A DNA stretch of 64,000 nt, taken from NCBI RefSeq assembly GCF_007998985.1, contig NZ_CP041659.1, forward strand, positions 310,001 through 374,000, in the 5' to 3' direction. A model generated the notes under the pieces. The model saw nothing but the letters and a program-made list of their open reading frames with translations. It did not search any database and was not told the DNA's origin. This DNA comes from Sphingomonas xanthus (GTDB lineage: Bacteria > Pseudomonadota > Alphaproteobacteria > Sphingomonadales > Sphingomonadaceae). The position numbers and the translations under genes were made by a program. Each line of letters starts with the position of its first letter. The stretch's first letter is position 1. Shown piece after piece: positions 45,020-53,438 of the stretch.

Positions 45020-45184
45020 CTAAGCCACGTCCGCGAGGAGTTTTCGGCCTGGATGGTCGGGCGCTGTGTCGGGCAGTCCAACGATGTTGAACGCGGGCAG
45101 GCCCGGGGAAAGCTGGGCCTCCACTTACACGGCGCGGGCCTCCAGCCCGAGATAGGCGACGTTGGCCACGGTCGCGACATCAAC
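45020..45184 (-). pseudogene. Decayed comM (YifB, Mg-chelatase family) N-terminal fragment
   Basis: On the minus strand the frame reads VATVANVAYLGLEARAV, an in-frame TAA (45125-45127), then VEAQLSPGLPAFNIVGLPD and a quick end at TAG. This is the conserved N-terminus of ComM-type ATPases (about 500 residues when intact), of which only some 50 codons remain. The AAA domain is gone. The roughly 300-bp gap between rpoH and the PGPGW gene is filled mostly by this relic. Confidence 0.75.
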
Positions 45185-45315
45185 GGCCGCCCCCGAAAAC
45201 AGCCCAGCATTGATGACGCGGCACCCCTTAGCTCGGCAGGTTGAGGCCGGACTGATGCCGGAACGAGTTTCAGGCACCCTTGTTACGGGCCGGTTGGCTG
45301 CCCACATGCGCCGCC

Positions 45316-45693
45316 ATGTGGACGAGAGAACAGTGGCGGACGTTCGTCGACCTTCCGGTGGTCGAATGGAGCATTCTCGTGATCGGCGTCGTGCTGATCA
45401 TCCTGTCGCCGCTGGCGGGCGTCCTCCCGGGTCCGGGAGGCATATTCGTCTTCGCCATCGGCCTTGCGATGGTACTCAAGACGAGCATGTGGGCCAAGCG
45501 TCGCTATGTGCATTTCAAGCGCTGGCAACCCAAGGTAGGAAAGTGGACCGACTGGGGCCTGCGCCGACCGAGCGCCCGGCGGCGCGAAGCGATGCGCAAG
45601 GAACGGGAGGAGCGCGATCAAGGACCTGGCGCCACCGCCCTGCCCGACCCGCCGTCGCGTCCGCCCGAGTTTCCAGGCGATCCAGAGCGTTGA
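45316..45693 (+). CDS. PGPGW-type transmembrane protein
   Basis: The 125-residue protein has two hydrophobic segments around VEWSILVIGVVLIILSPLAG and GGIFVFAIGLAMVL, joined by the VLPGPGGIF motif of the PGPGW family. A basic, then Pro-rich cytoplasmic tail follows. Function of this family is unknown. The ATG at 45316 is chosen because residues before it (start 45280) show no similarity to the family and lack a ribosome site. Confidence 0.8.
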   Translation: MWTREQWRTFVDLPVVEWSILVIGVVLIILSPLAGVLPGPGGIFVFAIGLAMVLKTSMWAKRRYVHFKRWQPKVGKWTDWGLRRPSARRREAMRKEREERDQGPGATALPDPPSRPPEFPGDPER

Positions 45694-45718
45694 CTTCGAG
45701 CGGCCTTGCGACTATCCG
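45690..45718 (+). promoter_or_regulatory. Candidate rpmH promoter
   Basis: TTGACT, a 17-nt spacer and TATCCG form a plausible -35/-10 pair that overlaps the stop of the PGPGW gene. Transcription would begin near 45725, about 54 nt before rpmH. Confidence 0.45.
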
Positions 45719-45731
45719 CGCCCCCAACGAC

Positions 45732-45753
45732 GGCCGCTTCGGCGGCCCTTTTT
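45732..45753 (+). terminator. Intrinsic terminator or attenuator ahead of rpmH
   Basis: GGCCGC-TTCG-GCGGCC is a perfect hairpin with a stable tetraloop, followed by CTTTTT. It lies 26 nt before rpmH and just downstream of the candidate rpmH promoter, so it either ends the PGPGW transcript or acts as a leader attenuator. Confidence 0.8.
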
Positions 45754-45771
45754 CATTCGATTTTTGAAGGC

Positions 45772-46236
45772 ATGAGCGATGAAGCGCACTTTCCAGCCGA
45801 GCAATCTGGTCCGCAAGCGGCGGCACGGGTTCCGCAGCCGCATGGCGACGGTCGGCGGCCGCAAGGTGCTGAACGCCCGCCGTGCGCGCGGCCGCAAGAA
45901 GCTCAGCGCCTAAATATCCTCAAGAAGCGCTCGGATTTCCTTGCCGCCAACCGCGGCAAGCGCGCGCCCATGCCCGGTTTCGTGCTGCTCGTACGCCCGC
46001 GCGAGGACGGTAACGCGGCGATGCGTATTGGCTTCACCGTTACCAAAAAGGTCGGCGGCGCGGTTGTCCGCAATCGGATGAAACGCCGCTTTCGCGCTCT
46101 TGCCCGCGAAATCCTGCCCGATCATGGCATTCCCGGCGCCGATCATGTGCTGATTGGCAGGTCGGGCGGCATTGAACGCGACTTTGCCAGCCTGTCGAAC
46201 GAACTGAAACGCGCATTGAGAAAGCTTGGGCAGTGA
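45772..46236 (+). CDS. rnpA: RNase P protein component, start codon uncertain
   Basis: The recognisable domain runs from 45919: [20 protein letters not shown], then [24 protein letters not shown] with the RNR motif that binds the catalytic RNA. Between the rpmH stop (45913) and this block there is no ATG, GTG or TTG in frame (codons read CTA AAT ATC CTC). The first in-frame ATG is at 45772, 7 nt before the rpmH start, giving 154 residues with rpmH wholly nested in another frame. A non-standard ATC start at 45916 is the main alternative. The ORF itself is certain, the start is not. Confidence 0.85.
   Translation: MSDEAHFPAEQSGPQAAARVPQPHGDGRRPQGAERPPCARPQEAQRLNILKKRSDFLAANRGKRAPMPGFVLLVRPREDGNAAMRIGFTVTKKVGGAVVRNRMKRRFRALAREILPDHGIPGADHVLIGRSGGIERDFASLSNELKRALRKLGQ
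45779..45913 (+). CDS. rpmH: 50S ribosomal protein L34
   Basis: Forty-four residues, [20 protein letters not shown] onward, ending [12 protein letters not shown]: a complete L34 of usual length. GAAGG lies 8 nt before this ATG and gives a proper ribosome site. It heads the conserved rpmH-rnpA-yidD-yidC-yihA run. The rnpA frame may start upstream of it, at 45772. Confidence 0.97.
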   Translation: MKRTFQPSNLVRKRRHGFRSRMATVGGRKVLNARRARGRKKLSA

Positions 46237-46445
46237 TCGCCCGGGCTTTCATCCTCCTGGCCCGGGCATGGCAATTGGGACCCAGCCGCGTTCTGCCGCC
46301 AAGCTGCCGGTTCCAACCTAGCTGTTCGGCCTATGCGATCACCGCACTTGGGCGCTATGGGGCGCTCAAAGGCGGCTGGCTCGCCCTGAAACGAATCTTC
46401 CGTTGCCATCCCTGGGGCGGACAGGGACCCGATCCGGTCCCCTGA
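46233..46445 (+). CDS. yidD: Membrane protein insertion efficiency factor YidD
   Basis: The 70-residue protein has a hydrophobic N-terminus ([14 protein letters not shown]) and the conserved [20 protein letters not shown] and [14 protein letters not shown] blocks. It supports YidC-dependent membrane insertion. The start is a GTG overlapping the rnpA stop by 4 nt. Confidence 0.95.
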   Translation: MIARAFILLARAWQLGPSRVLPPSCRFQPSCSAYAITALGRYGALKGGWLALKRIFRCHPWGGQGPDPVP

Positions 46446-46461
46446 CAGTCAAGGAACAAGC

Positions 46462-48183
46462 GTGAACGACAATCGCAACATGCTTCTGGCCATCGTGCTG
46501 AGCGCCCTGGTGCTTATCGGCTGGAGCCTCCTCTCCGATACATTTTTCCCGACCGCGGGTCCGCAGACCCAGCAGGTGGAAAACGGAAAGGTGAAGGCGG
46601 TGCCGCAGCCGCAGGCGGATCCAACCGCGGACAGCCCTCGCGCGATTCGCCGGCGCGAAGTGGTGCTCGCCGAATCGCCGCGGGTCGCGATCGAGACGCC
46701 AAGTCTCAAGGGTTCGATTAATCTGACCGGGGCGCGATTCGACGATCTCGTGCTGGTGCGCGAACGCGAAACGATCGCCGCCGATTCGCCGCCCGTGCGC
46801 CTGCTTTCGCCGGCGGGTGCGCCCCTCGCATATTTCGCCCAGTTCGGCTGGTCGGGCGAAGCTGTCGCAACGCCCGACGCGAACAGCGTCTGGACGCCCA
46901 GCGCTTCGACCCTATCGCCTGGCAAGCCGGTCACGCTGAGCTGGACCAACCCGACCGGGCAGCGGTTCGAACTGATCGTTTCGGTCGACGAGGATTATCT
47001 CTTCTCGGTCCGGCAGCGTGTCGTGAACCTTGGCAGCGGCGCCATCGGAGTTCGCTCCTTCGGCCTCGTCAGCCGCGCGCAGAAAAGCGCCGATCCGTCG
47101 AGCTGGACCCACCATATCGGGCCAATCAGCTTCCTCGGCAGCAAAGCCGACTATGAGGTCGACTGGGACGCGCTCGACGAAAACAAGGCTGGCGTGACCC
47201 GTGACAGCCGCGGCGGATGGCTGGGCTTCACTGATAAATATTGGCTCACCGCGCTGGTCCCGACCGAGGGCGCGCCGGTCGAGGCGAGCTTCCGCAAGAG
47301 CAATAGCGGCGCCTATCAGGCCGATTACGCCAGCGCTCCTTTCGTGGTTGCCCCGGGCCAGGCGGTCAGCAGCGAAGCGCAGCTGTTCGCTGGGGCGATG
47401 GAGAAGCGCCTTCTCGACCGGTACGAGGACGCGGGCATCACCAAATTGTCGAAGGCAATCGACTGGGGCTGGTTCGAATGGTTCATGCGGCCGATTTTCG
47501 ACCTGTTGAACTGGCTGTTCAGCGTGATCGGAAACTTCGGCGTTGCGATCATCGCCCTGACCTTTATCGTCCGCCTGATCCTGTTCCCGATCGCCGACAA
47601 GCAGTTTCGCTCGATGGCCGGCATGCGCCGCGTCCAGCCGAAGATGAAAGCAATCCAGGAGCGTTACAAGGACGACAAGGCAAGGCTGCAGCAGGAAATG
47701 CTGAAGCTGTACAAGGACGAAAAGATCAATCCGGCCGCAGGCTGCCTGCCGATCCTGTTGCAGATCCCGATCTTCTACGCCCTGTACAAGGTACTGATGG
47801 TCGCGGTTGAAATGCGGCATCAGCCGTTCGCGCTGTGGATCAAGGATCTGTCGGCGCCTGACCCGATGACCCCGATCAACCTGTTCGGTCTGCTCGACTT
47901 CACGCCGCCGGGTTTTCTGGCGATCGGCATCCTCCCGATCCTGCTCGGGGTGACGATGTGGATGCAGTTCAAGCTCAATCCCGCGCAGCTCGACCCGGTG
48001 CAGCAGCAGATTTTCAGCTGGATGCCGTGGATCCTGATGTTCGTCATGGCGCCGTTCGCGGCCGGACTGCAGCTCTACTGGGTGGTATCGAATATTCTCA
48101 CCATCGGGCAGCAGAAGTGGCTCTATTACCGCTACGATCATGAAATGAACCCGCCCGGCGAACCAGCGGTCGTCCGCAAGTGA
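46462..48183 (+). CDS. yidC: Membrane protein insertase YidC
   Basis: The 573-residue insertase has an N-terminal membrane helix (MLLAIVLSALVLIGWSLL), a large periplasmic domain, and the Oxa1 core of five helices with FNWLFSVIGNFGVAIIAL-like and LFPIADKQFRSMAGM, ending in a short polar tail. It inserts membrane proteins alone or with SecYEG. Full length for a Gram-negative YidC. It overlaps yihA by 4 nt. Confidence 0.97.
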   Translation: MNDNRNMLLAIVLSALVLIGWSLLSDTFFPTAGPQTQQVENGKVKAVPQPQADPTADSPRAIRRREVVLAESPRVAIETPSLKGSINLTGARFDDLVLVRERETIAADSPPVRLLSPAGAPLAYFAQFGWSGEAVATPDANSVWTPSASTLSPGKPVTLSWTNPTGQRFELIVSVDEDYLFSVRQRVVNLGSGAIGVRSFGLVSRAQKSADPSSWTHHIGPISFLGSKADYEVDWDALDENKAGVTRDSRGGWLGFTDKYWLTALVPTEGAPVEASFRKSNSGAYQADYASAPFVVAPGQAVSSEAQLFAGAMEKRLLDRYEDAGITKLSKAIDWGWFEWFMRPIFDLLNWLFSVIGNFGVAIIALTFIVRLILFPIADKQFRSMAGMRRVQPKMKAIQERYKDDKARLQQEMLKLYKDEKINPAAGCLPILLQIPIFYALYKVLMVAVEMRHQPFALWIKDLSAPDPMTPINLFGLLDFTPPGFLAIGILPILLGVTMWMQFKLNPAQLDPVQQQIFSWMPWILMFVMAPFAAGLQLYWVVSNILTIGQQKWLYYRYDHEMNPPGEPAVVRK

Positions 48184-48827
48184 GCAAGGCTGCCGAACCC
48201 GACCTGGCGGAGCAGGCGCGCAGGCTGTTTTCGGGGCCGATCGACTTCCTGAAGTCGGCGCCGAAACTGGAACATCTGCCCGACCCGACCGTGCCGGAGA
48301 TCGCCTTCGCGGGCCGCTCGAATGTCGGCAAGTCTTCGCTGATCAACGGGGTGACCAACCGCAACAAGCTGGCGCGCGCGTCGAACACGCCGGGGCGGAC
48401 GCAGGAACTCAATTATTTCGACGTCGGCCGGGACCCGATCGTGTTCCGGCTGGTCGACATGCCGGGTTATGGCTTTGCCGAAGCCCCCAAGGATATGGTC
48501 AAGCGCTGGCGTTTTCTGATCAACGATTATCTTCGCGGTCGGCAGGTGCTGAAGCGCGCGCTGGTGCTGGTCGATTCGCGGCATGGACTGAAGGACGTCG
48601 ACCGCGACGTGATGAAAATGCTCGACGATGCGGCGGTCAGCTATCACCTCGTCCTGACCAAGGCCGATAAGATCAAGCCGACCGAGCTCGCGGCGCGGAT
48701 CACGGCGATCCAGGCCGAGGCCGCCAAGCATCCGGCGGCCCACCCGCTGATCCTGCCAACCTCGAGCGAAACCGGGGCCGGGCTGGCAGAGTTAAGGACA
48801 GCGATCCTAGAGGCGGTCCTCTCATGA
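48180..48827 (+). CDS. yihA: Ribosome biogenesis GTPase YihA/YsxC (EngB)
   Basis: The 215-residue TRAFAC GTPase has G1 GRSNVGKSSLINGV, G2 TPGRTQELNYF, G3 DMPGYGFAEAP and G4 LTKADKIK. It acts in late 50S subunit assembly. GTG start overlapping the yidC stop; its own stop overlaps the GST gene by 4 nt. Confidence 0.95.
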   Translation: MSKAAEPDLAEQARRLFSGPIDFLKSAPKLEHLPDPTVPEIAFAGRSNVGKSSLINGVTNRNKLARASNTPGRTQELNYFDVGRDPIVFRLVDMPGYGFAEAPKDMVKRWRFLINDYLRGRQVLKRALVLVDSRHGLKDVDRDVMKMLDDAAVSYHLVLTKADKIKPTELAARITAIQAEAAKHPAAHPLILPTSSETGAGLAELRTAILEAVLS

Positions 48828-49489
48828 AGCTGATTATCGGCAACCGGGCCTATTCAAGCTGGTCGATGCGCGGATGGCTGGCGCTGAAGCACGCCGGGCT
48901 GGATTTCGAGGAGCTGGTCGTCCCGCTGTTCGACGAAGCCTGGGAAAAGCGGCGGGAGGGCGACGAGTTTGCGCCGTCGTTGGGCAAGGTCCCGATCCTC
49001 TGGGACGGGGAAACGGTGATCTGGGACAGTCTGGCGATCGTAGAGTTTTGCGCCGACCGGGCCGGTCGCGAACGGTTCTGGCCAGTTGACGCCGCGGCGC
49101 GTGGCATGGCCTGGTCGATGGCCGCGGAAATGCACAGCGGGTTTGCCAATCTGCGGCGCGAGCTGCCGATGAACGTCCGCAAGAATTTTCCCTCCCAGCG
49201 GCTTTCGACGGCCGTCGAAGCGGAAGTGGTGCGAATTCTCAATCTGTGGGCTCAGGCCCGGGCGCGCCATGGCGGCACCGGCGAGTATCTTTTCGGGGAA
49301 TGGGGCGCGGCGGACATCATGTTCGCGCCGGTAGTGACGCGTTTCGTCACCTACCAGGTACCGGTCCCGCCCTTTGCCGCGACCTATATGGAGGCGGTCC
49401 TGCACCGCGCCGACGTCGTCGAATGGATTGAGCTGGCCCAGGAAGAGCCATGGGTCATCGACGAATATGAATCTGCCGCTGCTGATTAA
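48824..49489 (+). CDS. Glutathione S-transferase family protein
   Basis: The 221-residue protein has a thioredoxin-like N-terminus (IGNRAYSSWSMRGWLALKHAG), the LGKVPILWDGETVIWDSLAI glutathione-site segment and an all-helical C-terminal domain. The SSWS motif places the Ser that would activate glutathione. Substrate is unknown. Coupled to yihA by a 4-nt overlap and convergent with the cupin gene (4-nt overlap of stops). Confidence 0.88.
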   Translation: MKLIIGNRAYSSWSMRGWLALKHAGLDFEELVVPLFDEAWEKRREGDEFAPSLGKVPILWDGETVIWDSLAIVEFCADRAGRERFWPVDAAARGMAWSMAAEMHSGFANLRRELPMNVRKNFPSQRLSTAVEAEVVRILNLWAQARARHGGTGEYLFGEWGAADIMFAPVVTRFVTYQVPVPPFAATYMEAVLHRADVVEWIELAQEEPWVIDEYESAAAD

Positions 49490-49944
49490 CGCTTGGGATA
49501 TTCAGTCCCGTCGCGCCGGCAAAATCGGCCGTCGTCGGTAAACAGCATATCGATATCGCTATAACCGCCGCCGGCCCTCGGCCCGGCGCTGATCGCGACG
49601 AAGCTGCAGGGTTCATCGAACCGGTTGATGAGGTGGTGGCCGTTGGTGCTGCCCTTGGGCCAGGCGAGCACGTCGCCGGGACCAACCTCGGTTTCTCCTT
49701 CATCCTCGACCAGCATTGCCCTGCCCGACAGGATAATGACCAGTTCGTCCTCGCCGTCGTGCCAGTGACGCTGGCTGGACCATGCCTGGGGATCCAGAAC
49801 GACATGGCTCGCACCCATTTCGGTAAGCCCGGCGAGCGGCGCGATCCGCTTCCACCATCGGCCCGCGACCTCTCGATCGAACGGATCCGGATAGCCGGTG
49901 GCATTCGACGGGGCGACGGATTGAAGATCGACTTTCGGCATCAC
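49486..49944 (-). CDS. Cupin-domain protein
   Basis: The 152-residue protein is a single cupin with motif 1 HWHDGEDELVIILSGRAMLV and motif 2 DVLAWPKGSTNGHHLIN, which together supply His/Glu metal ligands. Function cannot be deduced; members include isomerases, dioxygenases and storage proteins. A good ribosome site (AAGGAG) precedes the ATG. Divergent from dapE with a 24-bp gap. Confidence 0.85.
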   Translation of the reverse strand: MMPKVDLQSVAPSNATGYPDPFDREVAGRWWKRIAPLAGLTEMGASHVVLDPQAWSSQRHWHDGEDELVIILSGRAMLVEDEGETEVGPGDVLAWPKGSTNGHHLINRFDEPCSFVAISAGPRAGGGYSDIDMLFTDDGRFCRRDGTEYPKR

Positions 49945-49968
49945 CGACTCCTTGCTAGGCCATCGTCA

Positions 49969-51105
49969 ATGACTGAGCCCATTGACGCTGTCGAGCTTGC
50001 TCTCGCCTTGATCGCCTGCCCCAGCGTGACACCGGCGCGGGGCGAGGTCTTCGATGTGCTCGAAGCCGCGCTGCGCCCACTCGGGTTCGAAGTCCACCGC
50101 TTCGTCATGGGCGAGGAACCCGACGGCCCGACCGAGAACATGGTCGCGCTGCGCGGCACGGGCGCTCCGCATTTCGGCTTTGCCGGTCATCTCGACGTGG
50201 TCCCGCCGGGCGAAGGCTGGGCGAATGATCCCTTCAATCCGCGGGTCGAGGACGGAGTCCTGACCGGCCGGGGCGCGAACGACATGAAAGGCGCCATCGC
50301 CGCCTTCGTTGCCGCTGTGGCCGCCGCTCGGCATGACCGCGGCACGGTTTCGCTGCTCATCACCGGCGACGAGGAGGGCTATGCCACCTATGGCACGCCG
50401 CGGATCATCGACTGGCTTAATCAGCGCGGGATTCGTCCCGACATGATCCTGATCGGCGAGCCGACATCGGTCGAGCGCCTTGGAGACACGATCAAGATCG
50501 GACGAAGGGGATCGGTCAATCTGTGGATCGAGGCGAGGGGCACGCAGGGCCATGTCGCCTATCCACACCGCGCCGACAATCCGGTGCCGAAGCTGGCCAA
50601 GGTGATCGACGCCTTGAGCCGCGTGCACCTCGACGATGGAACCGAGGCCTTTCCGCCGTCAAACCTTGAGTTCACAGCGATCTCGACCCCAACCAGTGCA
50701 AGCAACGTCATTCCGGCAACGGCCACGGCCCAGCTCAACATCCGGTTCAACAATCTCCACAGGGGCGAGGATCTGGTGCGGATGGTCAAACAGATTGCCC
50801 ATCGCGAGGCGCCCGGCTCGATCGTCCGTGCGCGGATTTCGGGCGAAGCCTTCCTCACTCCTCCCGGCCAGCTTTATGACGTGATCGTCGCGGCGATCCG
50901 CGAAGAGACTGGCGTCGATCCCGCCCTGTCGACCAGCGGCGGGACGTCGGACGGCCGCTTTCTGATCCAGTTGTGCCCGGTCGTCGATTTCGGCCTGCCC
51001 AACGCCAGCATGCACAAGGTCGGCGAACATGCGGCGGTCGCCGATATAGAAGCGCTCAGCCGCATATATCGGCGCGCGATCGAGAAGCTGCTGTCAGCTC
51101 AATAG
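49969..51105 (+). CDS. dapE: Succinyl-diaminopimelate desuccinylase
   Basis: The 378-residue M20 metallohydrolase removes succinate from N-succinyl-LL-DAP. Visible marks are FGFAGHLDVVPPGEGW (metal His/Asp), GRGANDMKGAIAAFVAA, LLITGDEEGYA (general base Glu) and FGLPNASMHKVGEH. The ATG lacks a ribosome site but has GCTAGG 9 nt upstream, suggesting a leaderless mRNA. An upstream extension in the same frame is antisense to the cupin gene. Confidence 0.95.
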   Translation: MTEPIDAVELALALIACPSVTPARGEVFDVLEAALRPLGFEVHRFVMGEEPDGPTENMVALRGTGAPHFGFAGHLDVVPPGEGWANDPFNPRVEDGVLTGRGANDMKGAIAAFVAAVAAARHDRGTVSLLITGDEEGYATYGTPRIIDWLNQRGIRPDMILIGEPTSVERLGDTIKIGRRGSVNLWIEARGTQGHVAYPHRADNPVPKLAKVIDALSRVHLDDGTEAFPPSNLEFTAISTPTSASNVIPATATAQLNIRFNNLHRGEDLVRMVKQIAHREAPGSIVRARISGEAFLTPPGQLYDVIVAAIREETGVDPALSTSGGTSDGRFLIQLCPVVDFGLPNASMHKVGEHAAVADIEALSRIYRRAIEKLLSAQ

Positions 51106-51124
51106 TACGGCGATTCTAAGGAGG

Positions 51125-52807
51125 TCAGGCGACGCTGCGCGAATGGCGGTCGGCGTTGGAGGTCCAACTCAGGAATTCCTGCTCGAACATCGGCTGGGCG
51201 AAGACATAGCCCTGAACCGTTTCGCAGCCCATCGCCCGCAGGATGTCGGCCTGGCCGACGCTCTCGACCGCTTCGGCGACGATTTCCGCACCGACGCCCT
51301 TGATCAGCTGGATCACTGCCTGGACGACGATCCGCGCCTTCTCGCTGGTTTCGATGTCGGCGATCAACGAGGGGTCGAGCTTGACCCGGTCGAGCGGCAT
51401 CGCGCGCAGTCGGGCGAGATTCGAATAGCCTGTGCCGAAATCATCGATCGCGACAAAGGCGCCGTCGCGGCGGAGCGCCGAGATTTCCTCAAGCACGCTT
51501 TCCGAACATTCCATCGCCGCGGTCTCGGTAAATTCCAGTTCGACCATTGAAAGCGGCACGCCCGCGTCGCTGAAGGTGGCGCGAAGCCGCTGGAAGAAAT
51601 CCGCGCGATCGAGTTGGCGGGGACTGACGTTGAACGCGATCCGGCGCATGACGCCTCGCGCCTGCGCTTCGGCGAGCATCGAGGCGACCTCGGCGATGAC
51701 CCAGTCGCCGATCTCCGAGATGATCCCGGTCTGCTCCGCGATGGGAATGAAGGTCGCGGGCATGCGCAGCCCATCCTTGGGATGGTTCCAGCGAAGCAGT
51801 GCCTCGGCGCCGTTGATCTCACCCGTCGCAAGGCTGAGCTGAGGCTGCAGCGCGAGGACGAACTCGCCGCGCTGCACGGCTTCGCTCAGCGCGGCCTCGG
51901 TATCGACCTTGCGCTGATGTTCGTTGGCGAGCTCGTCGCTGAACATGCAATAGCGTCCGCCGCCGCCGTTCTTCGCGCGATACATCGCGATGTCCGCCGC
52001 GCGCATCAGGGCCTCGATGCTCACCCCATGGTCGGGGCTGAGCGCAACTCCAACCGACGCGCCGATATCGACGCTGTGACCATGGAGTTCGAACGGTTCG
52101 GAAATCGCCAGCGCGATTCGGCGCGCGACTCGCTCGGCGTCGGACGCTTCGGCGATCTCAGGGAAGAAGATGGTGAACTCGTCCCCGGCCAGCCGGGCGA
52201 GTAGCGGACGCAGCACCTGCCCCTCCCCGACTTCGGCGGCGACGACGACGCGCAAACGGTTCGCAACCATGATCAGCAGCTGGTCGCCGCGAGCATGGCC
52301 AAGACTGTCGTTGACGTTCTTGAAGCGGTCGAGGTCGACGAACAGCATCGCCGCGCGATGCTCGTTCGACCGGCTCGCCAGCATCTTGTCGGCTTCGGCC
52401 CGGAAATGCAGGCGGTTGGGAAGCGACGTGACCGGGTCGTACATGCCCAGCGCATGGGCATTTTCGATCGATGCGCGCACTTCGGCGAAAAGGCTGTCTA
52501 CCGCGGTTGCCAGCTTGGGCATGGAATCGCGGACGATGCGCGGGGTCGGGCTGGTCAGGTCCCCCTGCTCTACCGCCAGCAGCCGGTCGCCTAGCGCGGT
52601 GAGGGCACGCGCGCTTTCGCTGTTGGGGCGCTCGGAGGCGATGTAGCTGATCAGCAGGCAGAAAACGCCGGCAATGAGCGAGGCCAGCAGCTTCTCGTTG
52701 AAGCTGGTAATATAGATGAAAGCGGTCAGCGAAAAAATGAACGACGCAACGCCCGCCGCACTGGACAGGAGGGCATTGCTGATTTGCTGGGCAGTACCGT
52801 CCTTCAC
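51125..52807 (-). CDS. Membrane-bound GGDEF/EAL cyclic-di-GMP protein
   Basis: The 560-residue protein has two N-terminal membrane helices (residues 12-60), a short linker, a GGDEF domain (YDPVTSLPNRLHFRAEADKM, active site LAGDEFTIF) and an EAL domain (GAEALLRWNHPKDGL, IDDFGTGYSNLARLRA, KLDPSLI). The EAL residues look complete, so phosphodiesterase activity is likely; the GGDEF site reads AGDEF, a variant seen in both active and inactive enzymes. Likely roles are motility or biofilm switching. Confidence 0.92.
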   Translation of the reverse strand: MKDGTAQQISNALLSSAAGVASFIFSLTAFIYITSFNEKLLASLIAGVFCLLISYIASERPNSESARALTALGDRLLAVEQGDLTSPTPRIVRDSMPKLATAVDSLFAEVRASIENAHALGMYDPVTSLPNRLHFRAEADKMLASRSNEHRAAMLFVDLDRFKNVNDSLGHARGDQLLIMVANRLRVVVAAEVGEGQVLRPLLARLAGDEFTIFFPEIAEASDAERVARRIALAISEPFELHGHSVDIGASVGVALSPDHGVSIEALMRAADIAMYRAKNGGGGRYCMFSDELANEHQRKVDTEAALSEAVQRGEFVLALQPQLSLATGEINGAEALLRWNHPKDGLRMPATFIPIAEQTGIISEIGDWVIAEVASMLAEAQARGVMRRIAFNVSPRQLDRADFFQRLRATFSDAGVPLSMVELEFTETAAMECSESVLEEISALRRDGAFVAIDDFGTGYSNLARLRAMPLDRVKLDPSLIADIETSEKARIVVQAVIQLIKGVGAEIVAEAVESVGQADILRAMGCETVQGYVFAQPMFEQEFLSWTSNADRHSRSVA

Positions 52808-52898
52808 GATGGAAATCGTCCTGATCCTTCACCCCCGACCCGCCGAGGCGGCCCCGACAATCAGCCCTAAACAGGTGAGGTTAAAAAAGGGTGAGGGC

Positions 52899-53438
52899 CT
52901 AGCGGCGTTTCAGGATGATGTAGAGGCTACCTCCCCCGCCATGACGTCGGTGGGCGCCGCGCACCGCGGCAATCGCGGAGGAGTGACGCGAAACTGCTAG
53001 CCAGTCGTGCACCGCTGCCCTGATCCGGCCTCGTTGCAACGGCGGCTCGCCGCGCCGTTCATGACCGGTGATGAGCAGGAGGACTCGGTCGCCGGCGGCA
53101 ATCGACCAGCTAAGCGCCCGATCGATCGCTTCCCATGCCTCATCGAGGCTGTATCCGTGAAGGTCGAGGGTCCGGTCGGGCTGCACCCGCCCGCTACTTA
53201 GCTTTCGGTCCCAGCTGCCGTCGAGAGTTGCGTCCTGGATGCGCGCAGGTTTGGTAGCGGCCGGGCTTACCGTCCGGGGCGGCGGCACACGCCCCTTAAC
53301 CTCCAACGCCGGCGCGGGCCGTACGGCCGGTTCGACCGGCACTTCCTGGAGTTCGCGGGACAGTGGACGAATGGTCGCGGCGACCCTTGCCCAAAGGGCT
53401 GCCTCCTCAGGGGACAGGCTGCGCACGGCTGGCGACAC
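52899..53438 (-). CDS. Smr-domain protein
   Basis: The 179-residue protein ends in an Smr domain (TLDLHGYSLDEAWEAIDRAL, VLLITGHERRGEPPLQRG, GGGGSLYIILKRR). The first 80 residues are Pro/Arg-rich. Smr domains are nucleases or RNA-binding modules best known from MutS2; bacterial stand-alone forms such as SmrB act in ribosome rescue. The GTG start lies 32 nt inside mltA, so translation is likely coupled. A second GTG at 53426 is possible. Confidence 0.88.
   Translation of the reverse strand: MSPAVRSLSPEEAALWARVAATIRPLSRELQEVPVEPAVRPAPALEVKGRVPPPRTVSPAATKPARIQDATLDGSWDRKLSSGRVQPDRTLDLHGYSLDEAWEAIDRALSWSIAAGDRVLLLITGHERRGEPPLQRGRIRAAVHDWLAVSRHSSAIAAVRGAHRRHGGGGSLYIILKRR

Noticed and set aside
44896-45210. 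104-codon minus-strand frame overlapping the end of rpoH
   Set aside because: It is out of frame with the comM relic and antisense to rpoH at its end; the real signal is the decayed comM frame.
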